Shown here: one piece after another, positions 1-8,694 of the stretch
Layout: each line of letters starts with the position of its first letter
Position numbering within the stretch: the stretch's first letter is position 1
Assembly (NCBI GenBank): GCA_902621345.1
Contig: CACNLV010000001.1
Span: 868,001 to 932,000, forward strand
From: an uncultured Pelagibacteraceae bacterium
GTDB taxonomy: Bacteria > Pseudomonadota > Alphaproteobacteria > Pelagibacterales > Pelagibacteraceae
Length of the DNA stretch: 64,000 nt
Direction of reading: 5' to 3'
The notes under the pieces: generated by a model
Told to the model about the DNA's origin: nothing
The model's input: only the letters and a program-made list of their open reading frames with translations
The model's database searches: none
Made by a program: the position numbers and the translations under genes

Positions 1-388
1 TACGAACTACTGCCTGAGTAACAAACATTACGCCAATACTTACCATTGCCAATTGCACAGGGGGACTTTTGTTTGTTCGGTAATATTTAAATACTAATTT
101 ATCTATTGCTAACATGTAGCCGACCATAAAAATAATACCAAAAGGAATTGCTAAGAGGGCTGTGGGTAAAACCCCAAGACTAATTCCAACAGACTGAAAA
201 TAGAAAGTGAATAAAATTACAAACATTGTTCCAAAAGACATCATGTCCCCTGTAGCAAAGTTTGCAAATCGTAAAATTCCGTAAATCAATGTTACAAAAA
301 TCGCACCAAGTGCCAGTTGAGATCCGTATGCTAAAGCTGGAACAAAAATGTAATTTAATAAAAGTACAATTGCGTTTACAAAATCCAT
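1..388 (-). CDS. livH: Branched-chain amino-acid type ABC transporter permease, LivH family (partial, N-terminus only)
   Basis: This is the N-terminal 129 residues of an inner-membrane permease; the gene continues beyond the left edge. The translation is strongly hydrophobic and contains the LivH-typical stretch ILRFANFATGDMMSFGT near residues 37-52, where subunits of this family enter the conserved N-A-x-G-x motif. The ATG at 386-388 lies 2 bases after the stop of the upstream livF-type gene, so it is translated from the same message. It is the second LIV-type permease in the window and would pair with the LivF and LivG proteins encoded just upstream. Substrate cannot be told from the fragment. 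Confidence 0.88.
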   Translation of the reverse strand, partial: MDFVNAIVLLLNYIFVPALAYGSQLALGAIFVTLIYGILRFANFATGDMMSFGTMFVILFTFYFQSVGISLGVLPTALLAIPFGIIFMVGYMLAIDKLVFKYYRTNKSPPVQLAMVSIGVMFVTQAVVR

Positions 389-389
389 A

Positions 390-1097
390 TTAACCGCCCA
401 GAAAAGAGCTTCTTACTCTTGGGTCTTCTAGTAATTCTTTTCCAGTCCCAGAGTGCCGGTTCTCCCCAGTCACCAGAACATAACCTCTATCAGAAATATT
501 TAATGCTTGTTTTGCATTTTGCTCTACCATTAAAATTGCTACATTAGTTCTTTTCACTTTTACGATATGATCAAATAATTCATCCATCACAATAGGTGAG
601 ACACCTGCGGTTGGTTCATCTAACATTAATACAGAGGGCTTAATCATAAGTGCTCTGCCTAATGCAACCTGCTGTCTTTGTCCTCCAGATAACTCCCCAA
701 CTAATTGATTTTTTTTTTCTTTTAGAATTGGAAACAAGTCAAAAATTTCATTGATTGTCTCTTTAAACTCGGTATTTATCAAGAAAGCACCCATCTCTAA
801 ATTTTCCTCCACTGTCATACCTGCAAAAACATTTTTTGTTTGAGGAACGAAAGAGATGCCTTCTTTTACTCTGTCTTGTGGAGAAAGTTTTGAAATATCT
901 TTACCGTTGATAATTACTGAACCAGATTTTAAATTTAATAAGCCTAACATTGCTTTCATCGCAGTAGATTTTCCAGCCCCATTAGGTCCAAGGATCGATA
1001 CTATTTCTCCTCTTTCTACATTAACCGAACATGAATTAATTATATCTGGGCCATTTCCATATCCACCGGTCATGTTATTCCCCTCAAAAAATGCCAT
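390..1097 (-). CDS. livF: LIV-type ABC transporter ATP-binding protein LivF (second system)
   Basis: Cytoplasmic ATPase of a hydrophobic or polar amino-acid importer. The 235 residues match the LivF length. Walker A GPNGAGKS lies at about residues 37-44, the ABC signature LSGGQ at 137-141 and Walker B with DEPTAGVSP at about 157-169. It starts directly where the upstream livG-type gene stops (TTA at 1098-1100) and ends 2 bases before the permease start. It belongs to the left-hand, incomplete transporter set; a LivM subunit and binding protein may lie beyond the window. A urea or short-chain amide importer would look similar at this resolution. Confidence 0.92.
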   Translation of the reverse strand: MAFFEGNNMTGGYGNGPDIINSCSVNVERGEIVSILGPNGAGKSTAMKAMLGLLNLKSGSVIINGKDISKLSPQDRVKEGISFVPQTKNVFAGMTVEENLEMGAFLINTEFKETINEIFDLFPILKEKKNQLVGELSGGQRQQVALGRALMIKPSVLMLDEPTAGVSPIVMDELFDHIVKVKRTNVAILMVEQNAKQALNISDRGYVLVTGENRHSGTGKELLEDPRVRSSFLGG

Positions 1098-1883
1098 TTA
1101 ATTATCCTTTAATTTTGAGCCTCGGCCTAAATAACTTTGAATAACTTTTTCATCTTTTTTTGCATCCTCAACTGAACCTTCGAAAAGGACTGAACCTTCT
1201 GCCATTACTATCACTGGATCACATAATCTTCCTATAAAATCCATGTCATGTTCGATCATACAAAAAGTGTAACCTTTTTCTTTATTAAGTTTTTCAATAG
1301 CTGTTCCAAGATCCTTTAGTAAAGTTCTATTAACACCAGCGCCTACTTCGTCTAACAATACTAATTTTGCATCTACCATCATTGTTCGACCTAATTCTAG
1401 CAATTTTTTTTGTCCTCCCGATAAATTTCCCGCTAATTCATTTTTTAAATGACCAAGATTCAGAAAATCAATAACCTCCATTGCCTTTTCTTTAATTTGA
1501 CTTTCCTCTTTTGCAACTAATGAGGGTTTAAATAAAGCATTCATCAATTTTTCTCCAGATTGATTTCCTGGAACCATCATAAGATTTTCCATAACAGATA
1601 AATTTGTAAATTCATGGGCTATTTGAAAAGTTCTAAGCAATCCTTTTGAAAATAATTCATAGGAAGGAACATCAGTAATGTTTTCATTGTCAAAAATCAC
1701 ACTGCCAGCAGAGGATTCTAAATTTCCAGCGATTAGATTAAATAAAGTTGTTTTACCAGAGCCATTAGGTCCAATTATACCTGTAATGCTTCCCTTTTTA
1801 ACTTTAAGAGAACATTCCGATACTGCTGCCAGGCCTCCAAAATATTTTGATAAATTATTAATTTCTAAAATATCTTGTGACAT
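1098..1883 (-). CDS. livG: LIV-type ABC transporter ATP-binding protein LivG (second system)
   Basis: The second ATPase of the left-hand importer, 261 residues. Walker A GPNGSGKTT is at residues 38-46, followed by the LivG-type LRTFQIAHEF Q-loop region and the signature LSGGQKKLLELGR. Walker B reads LVLLDEVGAGV, with Val in place of the usual Pro after DE. The C-terminal MIEHDMDFI contains the switch histidine and is typical of LivG. It directly precedes livF and follows a P5C-reductase-like gene by 3 bases, so all are likely read from one transcript. Confidence 0.92.
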   Translation of the reverse strand: MSQDILEINNLSKYFGGLAAVSECSLKVKKGSITGIIGPNGSGKTTLFNLIAGNLESSAGSVIFDNENITDVPSYELFSKGLLRTFQIAHEFTNLSVMENLMMVPGNQSGEKLMNALFKPSLVAKEESQIKEKAMEVIDFLNLGHLKNELAGNLSGGQKKLLELGRTMMVDAKLVLLDEVGAGVNRTLLKDLGTAIEKLNKEKGYTFCMIEHDMDFIGRLCDPVIVMAEGSVLFEGSVEDAKKDEKVIQSYLGRGSKLKDN

Positions 1884-1886
1884 TAA

Positions 1887-2654
1887 TTATTTACTTAGTC
1901 TTTTATGTATAGCATCCAAAGTTTTTATAATTGAATTATAAACACCTTTACTTCTCATAAGTTTAAGACCTTGCTCATTTAATCCTTTAGGTGTTTGAGA
2001 CTCTTTTACTAAATATTTAAGCTCTTTTTTTGAGTTTACGACTGCATCTTCAGACAAAGCTACAAATAGAGAAGTGATATATTTCTGTGCATCTTGTCTC
2101 TTCACTCCTTTTTTTACCAACCAATCACTCATGATCTTTAAAATTTCATAATAAGCAGCCATCAACCCCGATGTTGACCAAAAATTAGTTGATAACTTTT
2201 CATTTTTAATCTCTAAAGTTGAGCCAAGTTTATCAAAAAAAAATTTTACTTTTTTATTTGGAGGACAAATTGGAACTGGTCCTTTTTTTAAAGAGATTGG
2301 AGGCAATGGTATCGCCCTTACTATTTCTGATTTAACTTTTATTATTTTTTTCAATTGTGGGATTGTGATTGTTGAAATAAAACTTATTACAGTTTGACTT
2401 GATCTAAATTTAAGATCTTTTAATATTTTTTTACCTACAGTTGGTGTGACTGCTAGAAATATCCAACTGCAACTATCAATTATTTTTTGATTATTTTTTT
2501 CGATAGAAATTTTTTTAAATCTTTTTTTGAGATTTTTAGAGATTTTATTATTCCGTGAAGAAACAAATATCCTGTTATATTTTATAGATGAATTACAAAT
2601 ACCAGTTATAACTGATGATGTAATTTTACCCGTTCCAATAAAACCTAATTTCAT
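1887..2654 (-). CDS. Pyrroline-5-carboxylate reductase-like protein (divergent ProC family)
   Basis: A 255-residue protein with an N-terminal Rossmann fold (GFIGTGKI at residues 4-11) and an all-helical C-terminal half like ProC. The family reduces pyrroline-5-carboxylate to proline with NAD(P)H. The C-terminal dimerisation and active-site part is divergent: where ProC normally has a SGSGPAY-type and an SPGGTT-type motif, this protein has STSGLMAAY and TPKGLNEQG. It may therefore use a related imine or another substrate. It sits between the CsiD-like hydroxylase gene and the second livG, in an amino-acid transport operon. Family membership is good; the exact reaction is uncertain. Confidence 0.75.
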   Translation of the reverse strand: MKLGFIGTGKITSSVITGICNSSIKYNRIFVSSRNNKISKNLKKRFKKISIEKNNQKIIDSCSWIFLAVTPTVGKKILKDLKFRSSQTVISFISTITIPQLKKIIKVKSEIVRAIPLPPISLKKGPVPICPPNKKVKFFFDKLGSTLEIKNEKLSTNFWSTSGLMAAYYEILKIMSDWLVKKGVKRQDAQKYITSLFVALSEDAVVNSKKELKYLVKESQTPKGLNEQGLKLMRSKGVYNSIIKTLDAIHKRLSK

Positions 2655-2684
2655 AATTTAAATACTTATAAAGAATTGTTTATA

Positions 2685-3599
2685 TTAATTAATAAAAAAA
2701 GAACCCCTTATTCTTAATAATTCTCTACTTAAATCTTTATTTTCTTTAAAAGGTCTTCGTCCGTGAAGCCAAAAATAGTTGTTTGCTACAATTGAAGATC
2801 CCACCGGAAGTTTTGTGATTATCTTATTTTTACTCTCTTCTAAGTTGTCAGATAACTTTTGTAAAAAAATACCTTGTTTCATATTTTTTGGTTCTGGAAA
2901 CTGATCTATATAAGAAATTTGAGCTCTACCATTTTGATCTGTTGAAAATATAGGATGTTCAACTTTATAGTCTATATTTTTACTTTTTGGTGACCCCCAA
3001 AGGAAATTTTCCTGTCCTGTTGGATCATTAAACAATTCATCACAATGTTCCCAATCATCGAGATGCAACATAGCAGTTTCACCACCTTCTGCATTTCTTT
3101 CCTCTAATTTTGACATTAACAACCAATCGGTTTTCTCTTTTACGTAAGTGCCATCTGTGTGAAGATCCATGTTTGTATACGCTTTCCTTAAATAAGAGTC
3201 GCTTTTATCGACGTGCTTTACATGAAATCTTGCATAATATTTACCAGCCATAGCATCGTAATTAGGTATACCTACTAAATGTGAAATGGCAGTTGATAAT
3301 TTAACTAAAAAATTGTCATCAATTTTTGGATTTAAATTTTGAGGTTTTATAATAAAACATCCTGTGTTTCGATCTTTTAAAATTTCATTTAAAAATTTTG
3401 ATAATTTATTATTACTCAAGTCGTCTAAACTTTTTGCAATTGTGAATCTTGTAAAAGGTTTATATTCTAAAGCAGTAGTATCGAACTTATTGAATGGAAA
3501 AATAAGTTTACTTAAAACTTCATCGCTGATGTCTATATTAACAATTCTAGATGATAGTTCGTGTTTTTCTATTTGAAATCCATCAATTTTTTCGCTCAT
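2685..3599 (-). CDS. glaH: CsiD/GlaH-family Fe(II)/2-oxoglutarate-dependent glutarate 2-hydroxylase
   Basis: A 304-residue protein that resembles E. coli CsiD (GlaH) along its length, including FDAM-type YDAMAGKYYARF (about 114-125), VDKSDSYLR, LHTDGTYV and HLDDWEH. E. coli GlaH converts glutarate to L-2-hydroxyglutarate using 2-oxoglutarate and Fe(II). Here the iron ligands would be H147 and D149 (HTD) and H279 (WLHGR), with R296 or R298 placed to bind 2-oxoglutarate. The start codon overlaps the azlD stop (ATGA). The usual partner lhgO (L-2-hydroxyglutarate dehydrogenase) is not adjacent. Family assignment is strong; the role in this transporter operon is inferred. Confidence 0.85.
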   Translation of the reverse strand: MSEKIDGFQIEKHELSSRIVNIDISDEVLSKLIFPFNKFDTTALEYKPFTRFTIAKSLDDLSNNKLSKFLNEILKDRNTGCFIIKPQNLNPKIDDNFLVKLSTAISHLVGIPNYDAMAGKYYARFHVKHVDKSDSYLRKAYTNMDLHTDGTYVKEKTDWLLMSKLEERNAEGGETAMLHLDDWEHCDELFNDPTGQENFLWGSPKSKNIDYKVEHPIFSTDQNGRAQISYIDQFPEPKNMKQGIFLQKLSDNLEESKNKIITKLPVGSSIVANNYFWLHGRRPFKENKDLSRELLRIRGSFFIN

Positions 3600-3919
3600 A
3601 CAAAACTTGTAATAAGAGATAGTATGATAGCAGAGAAAATTGTAGGGTAAACTAAATTTTTTTTAGTTATAAAGAAAATAATTATACATAAAGAAACTAC
3701 AAAAATTCTGATTAATAAATCTACTTCTGCTAAAGATCCTAATGGAAAAATAACTATTCGAGCAATTAATGCGGCAAGAGTTGAATAAGCAAGACAATTA
3801 AACCATCTGAACATTTTTGAGGTTTCTTTAATTCTTTCTGAGCTAACAACTCCTAAAAATCTTGATAAATATGTAGCTAGAGATGTGACAAATATAACAA
3901 TTAAAATATTACTTGCCAT
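3596..3919 (-). CDS. azlD: AzlD-family membrane protein, small subunit of an AzlCD amino-acid exporter
   Basis: About 107 residues with four hydrophobic segments, the size and pattern of AzlD. AzlCD pairs export branched-chain amino acids or their analogues (shown for Bacillus azaleucine resistance and BrnFE). The segment TYLSRFLG near the N-terminus is typical of the family. I place the start at the ATG at 3917-3919, because the longer reading frame to 3931 would need TTG. That start overlaps the end of azlC by 11 bases, and the stop overlaps the next gene's ATG by 4 bases, so the pair and the hydroxylase are probably coupled. Confidence 0.8.
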   Translation of the reverse strand: MASNILIVIFVTSLATYLSRFLGVVSSERIKETSKMFRWFNCLAYSTLAALIARIVIFPLGSLAEVDLLIRIFVVSLCIIIFFITKKNLVYPTIFSAIILSLITSFV

Positions 3920-4613
3920 TTTTTTCTCCAATTAAAAACGCTATTGTCCCAGCAGTAAAGCCACCAAACAAAATGCACCACTCAGCTGATAAAAAATAAA
4001 AAATAGGGCCAAGCGTTGCACCTAAGATAACCGATAAACTTATTTGAAAAGTCTTCATAGCTCCAACCATCATGCATATAAAATATATTGGATTTATAAT
4101 TGCTAAACCAATAAGTATGTCTTTGTTAAAAAAATCAGAAGCAACATAGCCAATAATTGTTGAGAATATTGCAACAGACCAAGTTGCTACTCCAATTCCA
4201 ATCCAAAAATCAATTCTATTTTGTTTTTCTATGTTTTCATAATTATCCTTCATTATCAGCCAGGAAGAAACTGCTATAAAATGACAAGATAAATAATATT
4301 TCCATCTTGGTTGATCTTGATGCATCAACAACGGCATTAACGCGACAGTCATTGGATATAATCTTGCATTTACTAACCAAACAGCCAAAAAAATATTTAT
4401 CAAAGATGCTCCGATTAACATTGACTCAGCCATTACTAGTGAGCCAGGTAAAGCGTATGTAAGGAATGTCGAAAAAATACTTTGTTGGATTGTGAAACCT
4501 AAATTTTTTAATAGTGCGCCTATAGCTATAAAACTTGCACCTAAGGCTATGGCAGGACTACCAACACCTTTTATAGCACTAAAGCCTTTTAAAAAATATT
4601 TTGTACTAATCAT
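3909..4613 (-). CDS. azlC: AzlC-family branched-chain amino-acid permease, large subunit
   Basis: A 234-residue integral membrane protein with the AzlC signature region FLTYALPGSLVMAE near residues 49-62 and ARLYPMTVALMPLL near 83-96. With AzlD it forms an exporter of branched-chain or similar amino acids in the inner membrane. It begins at the last base of the upstream livF gene and overlaps azlD. Finding an exporter co-encoded with two LIV importers suggests that the operon handles uptake and overflow of the same class of compounds; that is inference. Confidence 0.87.
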   Translation of the reverse strand: MISTKYFLKGFSAIKGVGSPAIALGASFIAIGALLKNLGFTIQQSIFSTFLTYALPGSLVMAESMLIGASLINIFLAVWLVNARLYPMTVALMPLLMHQDQPRWKYYLSCHFIAVSSWLIMKDNYENIEKQNRIDFWIGIGVATWSVAIFSTIIGYVASDFFNKDILIGLAIINPIYFICMMVGAMKTFQISLSVILGATLGPIFYFLSAEWCILFGGFTAGTIAFLIGEKNGK

Positions 4614-5398
4614 TAACCACCCAAAAACAGGCGACCAACATCTGGATTATTTAAAAGATCATCCCCTTTACCCGCAATTGCAGTCTGACCAGATACTAGC
4701 ACGTAACCAATATCCGCGAACTCGAGTCCTTTTTTAGCATTTTGTTCAACTAAAATAATTGTCTTTTTTTCATTCTCTTGGAGATCTCTTAAAATTTCGA
4801 ATACCATATCAATATATCTTGGCTCTAAACCAATTGATGGTTCATCAACTAATAATACTGATGGCTTCATTACCAATGCTCTAGAAATTTCTAATAATCT
4901 TCTTTCCCCACCCGATAATACTTTTGCAGGTTGGTTTCTTCTATTCCTTAATCTTTCATACTTTTCAAAAATTCGCTCAGCTTCCGCGTACGACTCTTCC
5001 GTTTTTTCTTTAATGAAACCACCCATTAATAAATTTTCCTCTACAGTCATATCTGGAAAAACAGAATTATCTTGCAATATATATGCTATTCCTACAGTTT
5101 TTAATTTTTCAGCTGGGGTTAGATTTGTAATTTCTTTTCCATCAATTTCTATTTGCCCAGAAAAAATATTTGTAAAACCATAAATTGAATGAAGAATTGT
5201 TGATTTGCCAGCCCCATTTGGACCAATCAAACATAGTGACTGGGCTTTACTTACGAAAAGATCAAAATTATGTAAAATTTCCATTTTTCCATAACCTGCG
5301 TTCATATTTTTAATTGTAAGATGCAAATTTGATGGTGACAGTTTTTTTAGATCTTCAGCTACTGGCGCCTTACCTAAAACTTCATATTGATTAGACAT
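4613..5398 (-). CDS. livF: LIV-type ABC transporter ATP-binding protein LivF (first, complete system)
   Basis: A 261-residue ATPase. An N-terminal extension of about 25 residues precedes the core. Walker A GPNGAGKST, the YILQDNSVFPDMTVEENL region and the signature LSGGERRLLEISRAL are all present, then Walker B with DEPSIGLEP. It is the LivF partner of the LivG at 5398-6138 and shares a base with that gene's stop, so translation is probably coupled. Its sequence differs clearly from the LivF at 390-1097, so the two sets are paralogous systems and not a recent duplication. Confidence 0.92.
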   Translation of the reverse strand: MSNQYEVLGKAPVAEDLKKLSPSNLHLTIKNMNAGYGKMEILHNFDLFVSKAQSLCLIGPNGAGKSTILHSIYGFTNIFSGQIEIDGKEITNLTPAEKLKTVGIAYILQDNSVFPDMTVEENLLMGGFIKEKTEESYAEAERIFEKYERLRNRRNQPAKVLSGGERRLLEISRALVMKPSVLLVDEPSIGLEPRYIDMVFEILRDLQENEKKTIILVEQNAKKGLEFADIGYVLVSGQTAIAGKGDDLLNNPDVGRLFLGG

Positions 5399-6138
5399 TA
5401 TTGCGCTCCTAAATAAGCATCAATTACACGCTTATCATTTTTAATTTCCTCAGGTGAACCATTAGCCAACATTTTACCGTGTGCTAAACAGAAAATATTT
5501 TCAGCCAGTTGCATTATTACTCTCATATTGTGCTCGATAACTAAAAGAGTAATCCCAAAATCTTGATTTACTTTAATTAACCTATTTATAATTCCATTAA
5601 TCAACGTAGGATTAATTCCAGCAGTTGGTTCATCTAATAATAACATTTCTGGCTCATTCATTAATGCCATGGCTAATTCTAATAATTTTTGCTGTCCAAA
5701 GGATAAATCGCCTGCTCTCAAATTTCTTTTTTGATATAAACCTACAAAATTTAGCAAATTTTCTGCCTTTTCTGTGAGTTCTTTTGGGATTATTGAAAAG
5801 ATCTTCATTAAACTCTCATCACTACCTTTGTGACTGATGAGCATATTTTCTACACAATTAAGCTTTCCATAAATTCGAGTTTGTTGAAAAGTTCTTAACA
5901 ACCCAAGTTTTGCGATAACTGGCACTGGTAGTTCTGAAACCTCTTTATCATTAAACTTGATTGAACCATTATCAATTGGGTATGTCCCAACTATTGAATT
6001 AAATAATGTTGTTTTACCAGATCCATTAGGGCCAATTAGTCCAACTATTCTACCTTTTTCAACATTCATTGATATATCAACATTCGCTTTAACACCACCA
6101 AATGATTTACTTACGTTGTTTACTTCTAAAATACTCAT
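5398..6138 (-). CDS. livG: LIV-type ABC transporter ATP-binding protein LivG (first system)
   Basis: A 246-residue ATPase of the complete importer. Walker A is GPNGSGKTTLF, the LivG-type LLRTFQQTRIY follows, the signature is the variant LSFGQQKLLELA, and Walker B is MLLLDEPTAGINP with IEHNMRVIM downstream. The Phe in place of the second residue of SGG is common in this branch. The start overlaps the livM stop (ATGA). It works with LivF, LivM and LivH at the inner membrane and with the binding protein at 8744-9982. Confidence 0.93.
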   Translation of the reverse strand: MSILEVNNVSKSFGGVKANVDISMNVEKGRIVGLIGPNGSGKTTLFNSIVGTYPIDNGSIKFNDKEVSELPVPVIAKLGLLRTFQQTRIYGKLNCVENMLISHKGSDESLMKIFSIIPKELTEKAENLLNFVGLYQKRNLRAGDLSFGQQKLLELAMALMNEPEMLLLDEPTAGINPTLINGIINRLIKVNQDFGITLLVIEHNMRVIMQLAENIFCLAHGKMLANGSPEEIKNDKRVIDAYLGAQ

Positions 6139-7196
6139 TTAAGCTCCACCTGTGCCTTACGATCTTTTTCATCCACAACTTCACCAAATCGCTCAGGATA
6201 TTTTTCTCTTAACCATCCCATTATCCCCTCCGGAAAATAGATAACTATTACAACAATTAAAACTCCTAATGCAACATACTGCCAACCTAAGAAGAAAGTC
6301 CAAAAACCCTCTTTAAAGATATGAAACACAGTTGCGCCAATTATTGGTCCCCAAAGAGTTCCTTTACCTCCTAAGATTGCCATTAAAACCATGAAAACTC
6401 CCATCTCTCTTCCGTCAAATGCAACGTCTGTTGAATCAATATATCCAACTAAACCTCCCATGATCCCTCCTGCAAGACCACAAAAGAAAGCTGATATCAT
6501 CCAACCAACTATTTTATACTTCATCGTTTCAATTCCCATAGCCTCAGCTTTATCTTCATTATCTCTAATTGCATTTAGTATTAGTTTAAATCTAGTTGAG
6601 TAAATTACCCTCACAGTTATGAAAGTTAGTACTAAAACAAAAAAACTTAAGAAATAGAAAAATTCACCTCTCGAATCTAAAGATCCAACATCAGGAAATG
6701 GTGGTGTAGTGAAACCTTGTCCAGCTCCAATGATTTCAATTCCTCCTGAAATCTCGCCAGCTGCAACTCCTAATCCTAATGTACAAATGGCAAAATAATG
6801 CCCTCTAAGTCCTAAAATAGAATATCCAATTAAACCAGCCACAATAGTTGGTACAACCGCCGCAACGATTAATCCAACAGCCATTCCTTGAAAAAATTGT
6901 GCTGGAGTGTGTACAAATGTTTTCTCACCACCACTTTCCGTCCATTCTGCTAATGGAAAAAACATTCCAACTTGGACGGAAGCACAAAGATACATTCCAA
7001 GTCCATAAAATAAAATATTACCAAAAGAATTATATCCCATTTCACCACCTTGAATATTCCATGTGGTTGCTAAAACTATTAAAACACAAAGAATTGAGAG
7101 TTGTACTTTAAAAGCTGGAAACAAAAATGGAGCAGCTATACCAAATATTAAAATTCCAATATATAAAATTAAATTTTTATTTATCATTTTAAACAT
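6135..7196 (-). CDS. livM: LIV-type ABC transporter permease LivM
   Basis: A permease of about 353 residues with roughly eight to ten hydrophobic segments. It has the LivM-type LRGHYFAICTLGLGVAAGE and the EAA-like loop AIRDNEDKAEAMGI that contacts the ATPases, then MAILGGKGTLWGPIIGA near the C-terminus. I choose the ATG at 7194-7196: it overlaps the upstream stop as TGATG, whereas the longer frame would start at TTG. The charged C-terminal tail is rich in Lys, Glu and Asp. Its gene is separated from livH by an unrelated secreted-protein gene, which is unusual. Confidence 0.92.
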   Translation of the reverse strand: MFKMINKNLILYIGILIFGIAAPFLFPAFKVQLSILCVLIVLATTWNIQGGEMGYNSFGNILFYGLGMYLCASVQVGMFFPLAEWTESGGEKTFVHTPAQFFQGMAVGLIVAAVVPTIVAGLIGYSILGLRGHYFAICTLGLGVAAGEISGGIEIIGAGQGFTTPPFPDVGSLDSRGEFFYFLSFFVLVLTFITVRVIYSTRFKLILNAIRDNEDKAEAMGIETMKYKIVGWMISAFFCGLAGGIMGGLVGYIDSTDVAFDGREMGVFMVLMAILGGKGTLWGPIIGATVFHIFKEGFWTFFLGWQYVALGVLIVVIVIYFPEGIMGWLREKYPERFGEVVDEKDRKAQVELK

Positions 7197-7792
7197 CAAT
7201 TAGATTTTATCTTTCTGATCTTCAAATTTGTCATAGCTCTACCTTTGCAAAACTTGTAATCATTATCTCCTAATTTTTTTCCAGTCGCATCATCAAACAA
7301 TTTCCAATTAAATTTTACACAATCTTTTGGTTTTTTTCCTAAACTAAGTATTTTAAGCTCTACAGTCCTTGCTCCACGATCAGTAACTGAGAATGTTCTA
7401 ATTTCACCTTTTTTCCAAAAACCTAAAGGAAACTTGCATCCATTTTTGATGTATTTAGTTCCTGATCTTCTTTGATCATATACTCTTCCCATACACTGAC
7501 CATCATTAGTAACTGTAAAAAGTTGTGTTTTTTTTACTCTACCCTCTCTATTTTTTTGCGTTCTCTTGTAAACTTTGATAATTTCCTTAGAGCCTGGAGC
7601 TCTCCAATCAATAGGGCCTACAATTTTTTTTCTGCGTTTTTCACCAAAAATTTTGTCCGCAGGAGTAAATTTTATTTCATTATCATCTCTTATCTCTCCC
7701 CCAGTAAAAAGTTCCAACGGTATAAATCTTTCATTTCCTATAGATAAATTTGGAAATGTTAACATTAATATAATTAGTAATATTTTCTTCAT
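7196..7792 (-). CDS. Unrecognised secreted (periplasmic) protein encoded inside the liv operon
   Basis: I do not recognise this 198-residue protein. Residues 1-19 are a clear Sec signal peptide (MKKILLIILMLTFPNLSIG). The mature part is basic and holds four cysteines (near DGQCMG, NGCKF, KDCVK and FCKG), enough for two disulfides, as expected in the periplasm. It overlaps livH upstream (ATGA) and livM downstream (TGATG), so it is co-translated with both permease subunits. That context suggests a periplasmic accessory of the transporter, but no function can be assigned from sequence alone. Confidence 0.8.
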   Translation of the reverse strand: MKKILLIILMLTFPNLSIGNERFIPLELFTGGEIRDDNEIKFTPADKIFGEKRRKKIVGPIDWRAPGSKEIIKVYKRTQKNREGRVKKTQLFTVTNDGQCMGRVYDQRRSGTKYIKNGCKFPLGFWKKGEIRTFSVTDRGARTVELKILSLGKKPKDCVKFNWKLFDDATGKKLGDNDYKFCKGRAMTNLKIRKIKSN

Positions 7793-8682
7793 TTTAAGTA
7801 TTCCCTTTTTCTTGATAATTTAAATCTTCTATAAACTAAGATTAATACTAATAATAAGAACACCGAACCTATTCTAAACTCAGTGCCTAAAATATAATCG
7901 GCAAATTCTTCAAAAACTCCTAGTCCCATTCCTGACATTGCAACACCAGGTAAATTTCCTAATCCTGCAACAATAACAATCATGAAAGATCTAATTGTGT
8001 ATGGAAGCCCCATATAAGGATGAATTGTAAAAGTAATTGAAATTAATGCTCCCGCAACACCACAAAGAGCTGCATTTATACCAAAAGTTGCTGCATAAAC
8101 TTTTTCTGTATCAACACCTAAAATCTTTGCAGCTCTTGCATTTTGGGCTGTAGCTCTAATTGCACGACCAAGCTTAGATTTTTTCATGTAAATTACTAAA
8201 CAAATTGCAAATAAAATGCTTATAAAAGCTGAAAATATTTTTGAATTTGGAAGCACTACATTGCTGTTAAATAACATAGTTGTTCCATAATCTGAATTTG
8301 CTAGAACAACGTCAGCTCCAAATGCAAAGTTCATTAATTGCATGAAAAGAATACTTATTCCAAAAGTTGCTAAAATAGAGATAAATAAATCTCTATCAAC
8401 TACTTTATTAATTACGAGTTTGTAAATTGCTATACCTACAAAGAACATAATTATTGGAGATACAATTACTCCCCAAGCTGGATGAATTCCATATAGATAC
8501 ATAAAGTAAGCAATGTATCCTCCTAAAATAACAAGATCTCCTTGAGCAATATTAATTATATTCATTACTCCCCATTGCAGCGCCATACCATAAGCAATCA
8601 ATGCAAATAAAATGCCAAGTAAAATTCCATCCAAACATGCTTGAACGGAAATCATTGGATATTGGAAGACCATGAAATCCAT
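7789..8682 (-). CDS. livH: LIV-type ABC transporter permease LivH
   Basis: A 297-residue inner-membrane permease. The N-terminal MNIINIAQGDLVILGGY motif (near residues 40-56) is the LivH hallmark, and AIRATAQNARAAKILGVD is the cytoplasmic coupling loop. About eight hydrophobic segments are visible. It is the first permease gene after the binding-protein gene, from which it is separated by a stem-loop at 8701-8730. It stops in an ATGA overlap with the secreted-protein gene. The other system's LivH fragment (1-388) is related but distinct. Confidence 0.93.
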   Translation of the reverse strand: MDFMVFQYPMISVQACLDGILLGILFALIAYGMALQWGVMNIINIAQGDLVILGGYIAYFMYLYGIHPAWGVIVSPIIMFFVGIAIYKLVINKVVDRDLFISILATFGISILFMQLMNFAFGADVVLANSDYGTTMLFNSNVVLPNSKIFSAFISILFAICLVIYMKKSKLGRAIRATAQNARAAKILGVDTEKVYAATFGINAALCGVAGALISITFTIHPYMGLPYTIRSFMIVIVAGLGNLPGVAMSGMGLGVFEEFADYILGTEFRIGSVFLLLVLILVYRRFKLSRKREYLK

Positions 8683-8694
8683 AATGAGTCCTAT

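Noticed and set aside
390-6138. The two LivF/LivG sets as a recent tandem duplication
   Set aside because: The protein sequences differ throughout, including signature motifs (LSGGQ against LSFGQ in LivG), so they are old paralogues.
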